A stretch of 64,000 nucleotides of DNA, from NCBI RefSeq assembly GCF_000348945.1, contig NZ_AOCK01000010.1, positions 62,001 to 126,000 on the forward strand, in the 5' to 3' direction. The position numbers were made by a program, and so were the translations under genes. This DNA comes from Paeniglutamicibacter gangotriensis Lz1y (GTDB lineage Bacteria; Actinomycetota; Actinomycetes; Actinomycetales; Micrococcaceae). Under the pieces are notes generated by a model that was not told where the DNA came from, did no database searches, and saw nothing but the letters and a program-made list of their open reading frames with translations. Of this stretch, positions 8,495 through 15,926 are shown piece by piece (position 1 is the stretch's first letter; every line of letters starts with the position of its first letter).

Positions 8495-9166
8495 ATGCGA
8501 GCGGCAGATATGGCAACGATCGATGAGACTGAGCAAGCTTCTGCCTCACAACGCGTCCTGGCAATATTGCGTCAAGAAATAGTAACCGGAAAACTTGAGC
8601 CTGAGCAGGTCATCCATGAATCGGAGACTGCGTTGCGTCTTGGAGTTTCAAAGACCCCGGTGCGTGAAGCGCTCCAGGGCCTTCTCTGGGAGGGATTCGT
8701 GATGGCGTTCCCGCGGCGCGGATACGTGGTTCGCCCCGTGGGGATGAATGATATCCGCGACGTCATGGATCTGCGGATGTCGATAGAACCACCGATCACC
8801 GGGATCGCGGCGCGTCGAAGGTCCTCAGAGCTGGTTGAGGAGCTGAGGGAAATCCTCGCCCGCCAAGTCGATGAGAGCCTGGAATTCGATGAAAGACTCC
8901 AAGCCGCAAACGATTTTCACCGGGCCATCGCGGCCACCGCGGGAAACAAACGAGCAGAACGGCTCTTGTGCACCTATTTCGACGAGACAACTCGCATGCA
9001 CTACCTGTTTTCCCGGGCCAGCAACCACGTTGTGTCGCCTAGCGAACTCGATGCCCACCAAGAAATCCTCGATGCCATTACCGAACAGGACGAAGCACGG
9101 GCCCGGCAGGCGATGACTGATCATCTGCAGGAATCCAACGAAGCCCTGCTCCGATCATTTTACTGA
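8495..9166 (+). CDS. GntR/FCD-family transcriptional regulator
   Basis: A 223-residue regulator with an N-terminal GntR winged helix (about 20-85; ETALRLGVSKTPVREALQGL covers the recognition helix) and a C-terminal FCD ligand-binding domain (about 95-215). His residues at HRAI and HQEI are typical of metal/carboxylate-binding FCD domains. FCD regulators commonly sense organic acids. AGGGGA precedes the ATG. It stands after the importer operon's terminator, so it has its own promoter, and probably controls both divergent arms. Confidence 0.88.
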   Translation: MRAADMATIDETEQASASQRVLAILRQEIVTGKLEPEQVIHESETALRLGVSKTPVREALQGLLWEGFVMAFPRRGYVVRPVGMNDIRDVMDLRMSIEPPITGIAARRRSSELVEELREILARQVDESLEFDERLQAANDFHRAIAATAGNKRAERLLCTYFDETTRMHYLFSRASNHVVSPSELDAHQEILDAITEQDEARARQAMTDHLQESNEALLRSFY

Positions 9167-9755
9167 TCCTGTAGTTCGCGGAGCCCGTATGCAGGCGGCC
9201 AGCCACAGCACGTCCGCCGGATGGCGGATCCAGAAGATCGGCTGCCTGTTGCGGGTGTTCTTCCAGCATGGCGTACCTCGCTCGCTAAGTTGTCCGGTAG
9301 ACCCTTTGTGTGGTGCCGCGAGTGCGTGGGAGGCGAGGTAGAACTGGCCCCGGGAGTTTCCATAATACTTGCGGCCCGCCGGTGCAGGGTAAGGAAGTAC
9401 ATCTATCATCATCGCCGATACCAGCCGAGTGCGGGCCTTGAAGATCGCTACTTTATAGGCGTCATCCATTCCCCGAACCGGCGGTGGTCTGTGCCATCTC
9501 GGCCAGCACAGCACGGGTGACATCCTCGTGGAAATCCTGCGAAAACCGGGCCAAGGACACGACGTGGGTTGCACTTGGGCCGTGTGGGCAGAGAGTATTC
9601 GCTGTTTGGCTCGCCGTGCGCGAAATTTGACTGGTACTGTTTTCTCCCTTCGGGCTTTCCAGGGGGGCACGTGGTTGAGCTTTGCTGGACTAGATTCGGT
9701 AGGGCACGGGAACGGAGCGCTAGACGGTGTAACCGATCGGTGACATGATGGGGTT
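9167..9755. other. Region with no intact gene; possible protein relics on the minus strand
   Basis: No intact coding frame was accepted in these ~590 bases. On the minus strand around 9480-9600, one frame reads HVVSLARFSQDFHEDV and then ends at a stop. Further along another frame reads LLDPPSGGRAVAGR. These look protein-like but are broken by frame changes, and the family could not be named. They may be remains of a lost gene, in keeping with the decayed genes just to the right. Confidence 0.3.
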
Positions 9756-10352
9756 GTGGACAACGATGGATTTTCAGCAGGCACTCTAGGTGGCAGAATT
9801 CGTGATCGCCGCAAGGCATACGGCTACACCCAGCAGGAGCTGGCCGATGCCATTGGAGTGTCCCGTAAATTTGTCGTCGAATTGGAATCCGGAAAAGAAA
9901 CCGCTTCGCTCGGACTCACCCTTCGTGCCCTAAAAATCCTCGGATTCGATGCTCCAGGCTCCGCATCGGTGGGCACCCCAGGAGAAAAATTCGCCAAGGA
10001 ATTTGAAGAGACGCTCGCGGCCGAAGACTACGAGTTCGCTCTGCGTCTGATCGGCGAATACGCCAGCGCTTCGCTGAGGACACGTCGCGCGCTCATGTTC
10101 ACAGCGCCATGTATCAAGGACCAGGAATACCTGACCGCTCTGGGTGCAATCACCCAATGGGTTTCGAATAAAACCGGTATACCTGCCCCGTCGTGGACGC
10201 GGAATATCCGACCATCTGCCGTACCAGTATTTTTGTCAGAGAAGCTGTATCCCGTGGGCGACCTCATGAAGGAATTGATTCGCAAAGACACACCCCTAGA
10301 AATGAAAAACCTGAACGTCTGGATCCGCGAACGTGATCTGGTCACAGCGTGA
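9756..10352 (+). CDS. XRE-type helix-turn-helix protein, HipB-like N-terminus
   Basis: A 198-residue protein beginning at GTG 9756. Residues 10-65 form a Cro/C1-type HTH (GGRIRDRRKAYGYTQQELADAIGVSRKFVVELE has the classic TQQELA...VSRKFV helices; only its start and end are needed to recognise it). The remaining ~130 residues are a second domain that I do not recognise. It overlaps the next open frame by GTGA (10349-10352), the usual arrangement for HTH antitoxin/nucleotidyltransferase pairs. The partner is broken, so this may be an orphan regulator or a surviving antitoxin. Confidence 0.75.
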   Translation: MDNDGFSAGTLGGRIRDRRKAYGYTQQELADAIGVSRKFVVELESGKETASLGLTLRALKILGFDAPGSASVGTPGEKFAKEFEETLAAEDYEFALRLIGEYASASLRTRRALMFTAPCIKDQEYLTALGAITQWVSNKTGIPAPSWTRNIRPSAVPVFLSEKLYPVGDLMKELIRKDTPLEMKNLNVWIRERDLVTA

Positions 10353-10836
10353 GACCGAGCGGTTTCCGGCTTGAGGACATCATCGGTCTCTTGGCGGACT
10401 TGGAAGCAAGGTTGAATACCCGAGGCGTGGCCCTGGATATCCAGATCGTCGGCGGAGCAGCTCTGCTGCTTCACGGTTTGATTGACAGGGCAACCGGGGA
10501 CATTGACGCGCGTTATGCCAGTGCCGCAACCGTTGAGCAAGTAGCCCGGAAGAGGCGACATGGATGGCCGCTCCGGGTGGCTCTTCGACCGCCATTCAGC
10601 TGGCAGACCTGCCAACACTTGCCGCTATGAAGGTCGCAGCCGAACGGCCCAAGGATATTGCCGATCTGGGCCACATCATCAATACCCTGGATTTCAAGGA
10701 TCCTGGCGAACTTGTCGATTTGGCCTACGCGAAGTACGGCGACGACTCGATGACATTGACACAGGGTCGCGACAACTATGAGATTGTTGCCGAAGAGGCG
10801 TTCAAAGCCGCCAAGGCGATCCGCGCCAAGGCTTAA
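10349..10836 (+). pseudogene. Frameshifted and internally deleted nucleotidyltransferase (DUF6036/AbiEii-like)
   Basis: The first frame (10349-10630) starts with GTG overlapping the upstream HTH gene and reads VGGAALLLHGLIDRATGDID, a nucleotidyltransferase-fold core with the G-G and D-x-D pattern. It then loses sense after VARK. The second frame (10564-10836) resumes with QLADLPTLAAMKVAAERPKDIADL, the typical C-terminal part of this class where a Lys/Arg-rich helix follows. The region normally joining the two is missing, so there is both a deletion and a frameshift near 10550-10565. In intact loci this enzyme is paired with an HTH or winged-helix protein, as toxin-antitoxin or phage-defence genes. 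The family name is inferred from motifs only. Confidence 0.7.
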
Positions 10837-11406
10837 CGTTGTCGATGACCACGTCTCTGGAGCAACGAAGGAACCTTGACAGCTGTCCCTAGACGTTCCG
10901 TTTGAGCCATCAATCGACCATCGATTGCGCGGCAACTGTCCAGACAGCGGACCAATCCGGTAAGCAACGGCTAGCTTTGTCAGGTTTTCATCGGCCGGCC
11001 AAGTATCGCCCGCATCCGTCCCCAGCCCCGTCGTCGCGTTGAGAATGGCAACGAGCTGGCGCTCCTCAGAGGCAAAGTGGGTTTCCATGACAGCTTCGAT
11101 GCCATCGAGATGCTGTTCCAACCCGTCGGACCGTGCCCCCGCCTCGATGGCGGTTTCCAGTTCCAGCACCAGATTCTCGATCATCACGTGGTCCTGCATC
11201 AGCTTCTTGACCACTGGAACCAGCTCCGGGTGTGAATTCTCGAGCAACGGGAATACGGAGTGGTCTTCGGAACGATGGTGGCTGTTCAGGAAGTTGAAAA
11301 AATGCCGGCAATGCACGACCAACTCGCGTGATGCAGCCAGCGCCAAGGGCACGGCTGCCAAGGTGCGCCGTGCCTTGTACAGGGATGTGCGCAGTGCCAT
11401 GTGCAC
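10513..11406 (-). CDS. Hemerythrin (HHE)-domain protein with abnormal ends
   Basis: Residues ~25-130 form a hemerythrin-like four-helix bundle with iron-ligand motifs: HHRSEDHSVFPLL (about 43-55), DHVMIE (72-77) and THFASEERQL (109-118). Such proteins bind di-iron and O2/NO. The similarity begins before the GTG at 11406: the same frame reads EQHRILAWGTELRT upstream with no ATG/GTG start before a stop, so the native start may be mutated. Beyond about residue 140 the frame simply runs on through DNA antisense to the broken nucleotidyltransferase and is unlikely to be native sequence. The gene therefore looks truncated or rearranged at both ends; function uncertain. Confidence 0.55.
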   Translation of the reverse strand: MHMALRTSLYKARRTLAAVPLALAASRELVVHCRHFFNFLNSHHRSEDHSVFPLLENSHPELVPVVKKLMQDHVMIENLVLELETAIEAGARSDGLEQHLDGIEAVMETHFASEERQLVAILNATTGLGTDAGDTWPADENLTKLAVAYRIGPLSGQLPRNRWSIDGSNGTSRDSCQGSFVAPETWSSTTLSLGADRLGGFERLFGNNLIVVATLCQCHRVVAVLRVGQIDKFARILEIQGIDDVAQIGNILGPFGCDLHSGKCWQVCQLNGGRRATRSGHPCRLFRATCSTVAALA

Positions 11407-11450
11407 GGTACGGAGTTCAGTACCCCAGGCGAGAATTCGATGTTGTTCAT

Positions 11451-11784
11451 TTGACGTTGAGATGGTTTAACCACCTTCGATTACTGCGCCTCCAGGCCTG
11501 GTGCAGACCACCAACGGCACGCGACGATGGCTCCACGCTCACAGAATTTACTTACGCACACTCGGCAGAGTCGCGACGTCCCAAGAGAGCCTGAAGGTCA
11601 GACGGGGACCCTTGGTAGAGGAGTGATCACGGCCGTCTTAGGCAGGAAAATCGACCCGCACATGGATGGCTTTGAGCCGAACACCGATTCCTGCACCAGA
11701 CTCCGAAGCCTCCATGCGGCCCAGCACCCAAAGTAGCTCCAAAGGCCAAGAGGTACCATTTCTTGTAACAGCAGGGAGGCAGCA
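11451..11784. other. Gap without a convincing gene
   Basis: About 330 bases between the hemerythrin gene and the antitoxin. A minus-strand frame (11598-11870) contains hydrophobic stretches such as VVMAVAASLLLQEMVPLGLW but overlaps the antitoxin antisense and has no recognisable family. Nothing further seen. Confidence 0.3.
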
Positions 11785-12033
11785 ACGGCCATCACAACGA
11801 GCGAAGCCCAACGCGAGTCGTTGGCTCTCATCGAGCGAGTTAACCTCGACCACACCGAGGTCGAGATCATTTCAAGTCGTGGATCAGGGGTGCTGATGTC
11901 GAAGGACGAATACGACGCACTGGTCGAAACCAGCTATCTGCTGAGCTCACCCAAGAATGCTCATCGCTTGCTGTCCGCCCTTGAAGCTGCCCGTGAGGGC
12001 CACACCGTCGAAAATGGGCTCATCGGGCCTTGA
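11785..12033 (+). CDS. Phd/YefM-type antitoxin with apparent ACG start
   Basis: The frame reads TAITTSEAQRESLALIERVN, then VLMSKDEYDAL, then SYLLSSPKNAHRLLSALEAA: a complete YefM fold (82 codons) with the conserved N-terminal DNA-binding region. Family members normally begin MAITTSEA. Here the codon in the Met position is ACG (11785-11787), preceded at ideal distance by GGGAGG (11774-11779). Either ACG is used as a weak start or the start was lost by a single T-to-C change. Internal TTG at 11821 is the next possible start but would remove the DNA-binding part. The cognate toxin immediately downstream survives only as a fragment. Confidence 0.7.
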   Translation, partial: TAITTSEAQRESLALIERVNLDHTEVEIISSRGSGVLMSKDEYDALVETSYLLSSPKNAHRLLSALEAAREGHTVENGLIGP

Positions 12034-12109
12034 CCCGGCAAGCCAACAGCGCGTGTAGATGGCGGACGACCACTACGTCACGATCTTGCAAGCCAGGTAT
12101 CACTACTGA
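12034..12109 (+). pseudogene. Relic of a YoeB/Txe-type toxin (C-terminal residues)
   Basis: Directly after the antitoxin stop, one frame ends ADDHYVTILQARYHY followed by TGA (12107-12109). This is the signature C-terminus of YoeB/Txe mRNA interferases, where the terminal RYHY carries catalytic residues. Upstream in the same frame there is a TAG (12056-12058) where a Tyr codon would be expected, and the remaining ~60 residues of the toxin are absent. The operon order antitoxin-toxin matches yefM-yoeB. This is a dead toxin left behind by deletion. Confidence 0.65.
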
Positions 12110-12194
12110 ATTCCCATGAATTCCGTCAAGACCTCGATGCGCCGGAACCGGGGACCCCTTGTTGAAGCGGAAACGTTAATCTCTGGTGCTCCCA

Positions 12195-12251
12195 CAAAAA
12201 GAGGCAGGCACCGAACGGGATCAAATAGCTCCCCGTTCGATGCCTGCCTCT
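12195..12251 (-). terminator. Intrinsic terminator of the ehu operon
   Basis: On the minus strand, a long hairpin (arms AGAGGCAGGCA at 12200-12210 and TGCCTGCCTCT at 12241-12251, extended by CGAACGGG/CCCGTTCG) is followed by TTTTTGTGGG. This is a classical rho-independent terminator. Confidence 0.85.
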
Positions 12252-12264
12252 GGAACAACGCAGG

Positions 12265-12300
12265 GCGCGTGTGCCCATACCCCCCACGGGGCACACGCGC
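12265..12300 (-). terminator. First hairpin downstream of ehuA
   Basis: Arms GCGCGTGTGCCC (12265-12276) and GGGCACACGCGC (12289-12300) form a stem directly after the ehuA stop, with no T-tract. With the stronger hairpin at 12200-12251 it makes a tandem 3'-end structure that may protect the mRNA. Confidence 0.65.
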
Positions 12301-12302
12301 GT

Positions 12303-13160
12303 CTAGTGGGTGCCGATGGTGCCCTCGGCGTCGCCGAGCACCGCATGCAGGAAGTCCTTGGTGCGCTGGTGCTTCGGGTCACTGAACATCACGGACGGCG
12401 GAGCCTCTTCAACGATCTTGCCGCCGTCGAACATCAGCACGCGATTGGAAACGTCGCGGGCAAATTGCATCTCGTGGGTGACGATCAGCATCGTGATGTC
12501 GGTGGTCTCGGCAATGTTGCGCAGAATACCCAACACTTCGCCAACGATCTCCGGGTCCAACGCACTGGTGACCTCATCAAGCAACAAGATCTCCGGATCC
12601 AGGGCCAGCGCGCGGGCGATGGCCACACGCTGCTGCTGTCCACCGGAGAGCGAGGTGGGGTGCTGCTCCGCCTTGTCCGCCAGGCCGACCTTTTCCAGCA
12701 GTTCCATGGCCCGGGTGGTGGCCTCGGCCTTGGACTGGCCCAACACATGCACCGGGGCCTCAATGATATTTTCGAGCACCGACATGTTCGGGAACAGGTT
12801 GAACTGCTGGAAGACCATGCCGATCCGTTTACGGATGTCCTTCTGGTCCTTCTTGCTGCGGGCCACCCGCTTGCCGCCGCGTTCCTCGTGGGTCAGCGGC
12901 TGCCCGTCAATGAAGATGTAGCCGTCGGTGGCCTCCTCGAGGGTCATGACCAGACGCAGGATGGTGGTCTTGCCGGAGCCCGAGGGCCCGATCAGGGTGA
13001 CACGGTCACCCTTGGCAACGGAGAAGTTCAGCTCGTGCAACACCAAGTGGTCGCCGTAGGACTTCTCGATGTCGCGGAACTCGATCACGGGGGCCGTGGT
13101 GGCCGCCGGGAGGGTTGCGGAATCAGGTGTTGAAGGCAAGGCGCTTTTCCAATCTGCCAA
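12303..13160 (-). CDS. ehuA: Ectoine/hydroxyectoine ABC importer ATP-binding protein EhuA
   Basis: ATPase of the compatible-solute importer. With the TTG start at 13160 it has 285 residues: Walker A GPSGSGKTT (58-66), signature LSGGQQQR (171-178) and Walker B ILLLDEVTSA (191-200). EVTS replaces the usual EPTS, a trait common in EhuA-type ATPases. The true start is uncertain: TTG at 13160 overlaps ehuD by 38 bases, and TTG at 13139 is an alternative. It is last in the operon ehuB-ehuC-ehuD-ehuA and is followed by two hairpins. Assignment rests on the whole operon resembling ehuABCD. Confidence 0.85.
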   Translation of the reverse strand: MADWKSALPSTPDSATLPAATTAPVIEFRDIEKSYGDHLVLHELNFSVAKGDRVTLIGPSGSGKTTILRLVMTLEEATDGYIFIDGQPLTHEERGGKRVARSKKDQKDIRKRIGMVFQQFNLFPNMSVLENIIEAPVHVLGQSKAEATTRAMELLEKVGLADKAEQHPTSLSGGQQQRVAIARALALDPEILLLDEVTSALDPEIVGEVLGILRNIAETTDITMLIVTHEMQFARDVSNRVLMFDGGKIVEEAPPSVMFSDPKHQRTKDFLHAVLGDAEGTIGTH

Positions 13161-13791
13161 TCAGGAGTGAGGTCGGGTAGCTGGCCAGTAGGAAGATGAT
13201 TCCCACCAGGGTCAGCGGCTCGATGTAGCGGTAGGTGTTTCCGCCGAAGATCAATCCGGCGTTGACCATCTCCACCACGCCGATGACCAGCAGGAACGGG
13301 GTGTCCTTGAACATCGACACCGCGTAGTTGCCCAGCGCGGGAATGGTGGCGCGCAACGCCTGCGGGATGATGACAGCGGTCCAGGTGCGCCGGGTGGACA
13401 TCGACAGCGCGGTGGTGGCCTCCCATTGGCCCTGAGGCACCGCGTCGATTCCGGCCCGGTAGACCTCGGACATGTAGGTGGAGTAGTGGATGCCGAAGAT
13501 CAGGATGCCGATCGTGATCCCATCCAGCGACAGGAACGCGTAGTACGCGAACAAGAGCTGGACCACGATCGGTGTCATCCGAATGAAGTTGGCAATCCAC
13601 TTCACGGTCACGGCGATGGGCTTCGGAGCCAGCCGCAGGGTCATGGCGATGACCAGACCCAGAAGGGCAGCGATCAATGTACTGAGGACCGTGACCAGCA
13701 AGGTGACCTTGAGGAAGGTCGACAGCAGCGTGGGAAGAACATCCCAGGTGGTGTCCCAGTTCCAGTCCAGGGCGGTGGTGATCGAAATCAT
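13123..13791 (-). CDS. ehuD: Ectoine/hydroxyectoine ABC importer permease EhuD
   Basis: A 222-residue membrane permease with hydrophobic segments at about 20-45, 60-85, 90-110 and 180-205. The EAA-like loop is EATTALSMSTRRTWTAVIIPQ. The start ATG overlaps the ehuC stop (TAATG at 13789-13793) behind GGAGGAG. It forms the channel with EhuC. The order binding protein, permease C, permease D, ATPase is that of ehu operons in soil bacteria and actinobacteria. Confidence 0.85.
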   Translation of the reverse strand: MISITTALDWNWDTTWDVLPTLLSTFLKVTLLVTVLSTLIAALLGLVIAMTLRLAPKPIAVTVKWIANFIRMTPIVVQLLFAYYAFLSLDGITIGILIFGIHYSTYMSEVYRAGIDAVPQGQWEATTALSMSTRRTWTAVIIPQALRATIPALGNYAVSMFKDTPFLLVIGVVEMVNAGLIFGGNTYRYIEPLTLVGIIFLLASYPTSLLIGRLEKRLAFNT

Positions 13792-14516
13792 TAAGCTCCT
13801 CCTCCCGGGGTGGCCGTCGCGGGCGCGGGGCTCAGGACCGACTTCAACGTGATGCCTTGGCCGAGCCGACGCTTCGCGCGGCGTTCCAGCGCGTTCATGA
13901 TGAACGTCAGGATCAGCGCAATGACGAAGTAGCTCAGCAGCCCGATCACACCGTAGGAGAACACGGTATCGGTGACGCGCTTGAGCTGGTCCAGGTGGTA
14001 AGTGAAGTCGGCGATCGTAATGAAGCTAACGATCGCGGTTCCCTTCATCAGGTGGATGAGCAGGTTGTTCAGGGATGGAATCATCAGGGCCCATGCCTGC
14101 GGGAAGATCACCCGGCGCATCCGCTGGAACGATCCCATACTCAGGGCCGTGGTGGCCTCCCACTGGCCGGTGGCGACCGAGTTAATGGAACCACGAACGA
14201 CCTCGGCGCCGTAGGCACCGTAGTTCAGGCCCAAGGCCAACACGCCGACCACCAGCGGGTGCATGTCCACACCAAGCAGCGGCATCACGTAGAAGAGCCA
14301 GAACAGCTGGACTACCAGCGAGGTACCGCGGAAGAATTCAATGATGATGCGCGCGGGGATGCGCGCGGCTTTCGAGGGATGGGTGGCCGCCAGACCAAGT
14401 GCCACCGAGAGGGCGAATGCGGCGAGCCCGCCCAAGACGGTGAGTTGGACGGTCACCGAGATTCCGTCCAGCAGCCGCGGCATGGCCTCGACTAGCGCCG
14501 CAAGTTTTTCGTCCAC
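13791..14516 (-). CDS. ehuC: Ectoine/hydroxyectoine ABC importer permease EhuC
   Basis: Membrane permease of 241 residues from the GTG at 14516, chosen because AAAAGGAG lies ten bases before it. A GTG at 14549 would add 11 residues with no good ribosome site. The EAA-like loop reads EATTALSMGSFQRMRRVIFP. It follows ehuB after an 89-base gap that contains a GC-rich hairpin, and overlaps ehuD by one base. Confidence 0.85.
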   Translation of the reverse strand: MDEKLAALVEAMPRLLDGISVTVQLTVLGGLAAFALSVALGLAATHPSKAARIPARIIIEFFRGTSLVVQLFWLFYVMPLLGVDMHPLVVGVLALGLNYGAYGAEVVRGSINSVATGQWEATTALSMGSFQRMRRVIFPQAWALMIPSLNNLLIHLMKGTAIVSFITIADFTYHLDQLKRVTDTVFSYGVIGLLSYFVIALILTFIMNALERRAKRRLGQGITLKSVLSPAPATATPGGGA

Positions 14517-14558
14517 AGGTGCTGGACTCCTTTTATATCGTCGTGTCACCGGCCGGAG

Positions 14559-14600
14559 CCGGGAGCCCGCTGTCGCTTATCGGCGAAAGCGGGCTCCCGG
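14559..14600 (-). promoter_or_regulatory. Intercistronic hairpin between ehuB and ehuC
   Basis: CCGGGAGCCCGCT (14559-14571) and AGCGGGCTCCCGG (14588-14600) are perfect arms around a 16-base loop. There is no T-run after it. Similar structures after binding-protein genes stabilise the upstream mRNA or partly stop transcription, so binding protein is made in excess over permeases. Function inferred. Confidence 0.7.
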
Positions 14601-14605
14601 TACGG

Positions 14606-15541
14606 CTACTTGGCGGGTGCGCCCTTGCAGAGTTCCTCGGTGGTGAGATCCTTCGGAGGAAGGTTCTCGGCGGTGAATCCGTACTCACCGACGACCTCGA
14701 GGTAGGACTCCTCCGATTCGGTGATCTTGGCCAGGCCCTCGTTGTAGGCCTCGCGCAGCTCGTCATCGCCCTGGGCGAAGACGGTGGAGCCGGCGCCGAT
14801 CTGCGGGACCCCGTCGATCTCCTGCACGAAGGCGTCGGTGGTCTCGACGTTGGCATCCGGGTTCTGCTCGGCCATGAAGTTCAGCGAGATCGCGGTCATC
14901 GCGAAGGCGTCGGCACGACCGTTGTCCACGGTGTCCATACCGGTCTGTGCATCGGGAACCGACTGCACATCCAGGTCCAGTGCCTTGGCGTATCCGGCCT
15001 CGATGCCACCGGCCAGTACGGCCAGCTTGATCTTTTCCCCGGCGTCGATCTTTGCCTTGACCGAATCAAGATCGGTCAGGCCCTTGGGGTTGCCCTTTTG
15101 GACCATCAGCGTGGTGGTGTACATGATCTCCGGGTCAGCGAAGTCGGCGTTGGCGCAACGATCCGGGAGGATCGACATCCCGGCGCTGACCGCGTCGGAA
15201 CGACCGGCGGTTAAACCTGGAATCAAACCGTTCCAGTCCACCAGCACGGTGTTGACCTCGGCGATACCCATGTCGCCGAAGATCTTCTTGGCTAGGGCGA
15301 TAGTGGCGCCGGTGGCCTCGCCGTTCTCTTCGTAGGAGTACGGGGCTTCTCCGGCGATAGCGACGGTGATGGAACCCTTGTCCTTCAGCGCCTGGAGCTT
15401 TCCTTCGCCGGCCGGTGCGGCGGCGGAGCCGCCCTCGGACTCGGTGGTGGTGGTTCCGCCACAGGCGGTCAGGGCCAGTGACAGGGATGCAAGGACTACG
15501 CCTGCGGTAAGCATGGGACTACGGCGGAAGCTGCGCTTCAT
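14606..15541 (-). CDS. ehuB: Ectoine/hydroxyectoine-binding lipoprotein EhuB
   Basis: Extracytoplasmic binding protein of the importer, 311 residues. The start at 15541 has AAAGAGG upstream. The signal peptide ends with lipobox LTAC, lipidated Cys27. The body has EhuB-type motifs: AGEAPYSYEENGEATG near the N-terminus, AAGM-like SAGMSILPDRC, and VQKGNPKGL in the second lobe. It begins the ehuBCDA operon and faces a divergent GntR gene. Uptake of ectoines supports both osmoprotection and carbon/nitrogen supply in this lifestyle. Confidence 0.87.
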   Translation of the reverse strand: MKRSFRRSPMLTAGVVLASLSLALTACGGTTTTESEGGSAAAPAGEGKLQALKDKGSITVAIAGEAPYSYEENGEATGATIALAKKIFGDMGIAEVNTVLVDWNGLIPGLTAGRSDAVSAGMSILPDRCANADFADPEIMYTTTLMVQKGNPKGLTDLDSVKAKIDAGEKIKLAVLAGGIEAGYAKALDLDVQSVPDAQTGMDTVDNGRADAFAMTAISLNFMAEQNPDANVETTDAFVQEIDGVPQIGAGSTVFAQGDDELREAYNEGLAKITESEESYLEVVGEYGFTAENLPPKDLTTEELCKGAPAK

Positions 15542-15926
15542 GGTGAACCTCTTTCGGGGTGCGATGGCCAAGCCGCCTCGTGCACCGAATCCTGTCCAAG
15601 GAACGGCACCCGTGTAAGGCAGACCCGACCCGATCGTGGTGAGTGGTGTTGATCCGTATGGTGTAGATCACCGTAGTCACAAAAGAATCAATTGACAATC
15701 CGACTTTCCGGACGTTGGATTGTTGACTAAACCATGGGAAACTCGAGGAACGCGCTCGAATTACGCTAGATAACAACGAAGTGAGGCTTCCGGCGTCCCG
15801 TGTTTTTGCCGCAAGCACCGTACCCCGGGCGTAAATCACGTTTAAGTTACGATTGGGGCCGCCGATGTCGCTCCGGGGTAGGGAAACTGCCACCGCGGCA
15901 CCGGTCCACGACGAATTGGAGTACCC
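15542..15926. promoter_or_regulatory. Divergent promoter region ehuB / gntR with an inverted repeat
   Basis: About 385 bases without a gene. The inverted repeat TTGACAATCC (15692-15701) / GGATTGTTGAC (15717-15727) lies near the middle and would suit a dimeric GntR regulator. The palindrome-like pattern TGGTGTAGATCACC occurs at 15659-15672. It should contain the promoters of both operons. The operator role is inferred. Confidence 0.5.

Noticed and set aside
1-9166. Sulfo-Entner-Doudoroff (sulfoquinovose) interpretation of the left locus
   Set aside because: The dehydratase and SDRs would fit, but no sulfoquinovosidase, lactonase or KDSG-type aldolase is visible, and the importer type is wrong.
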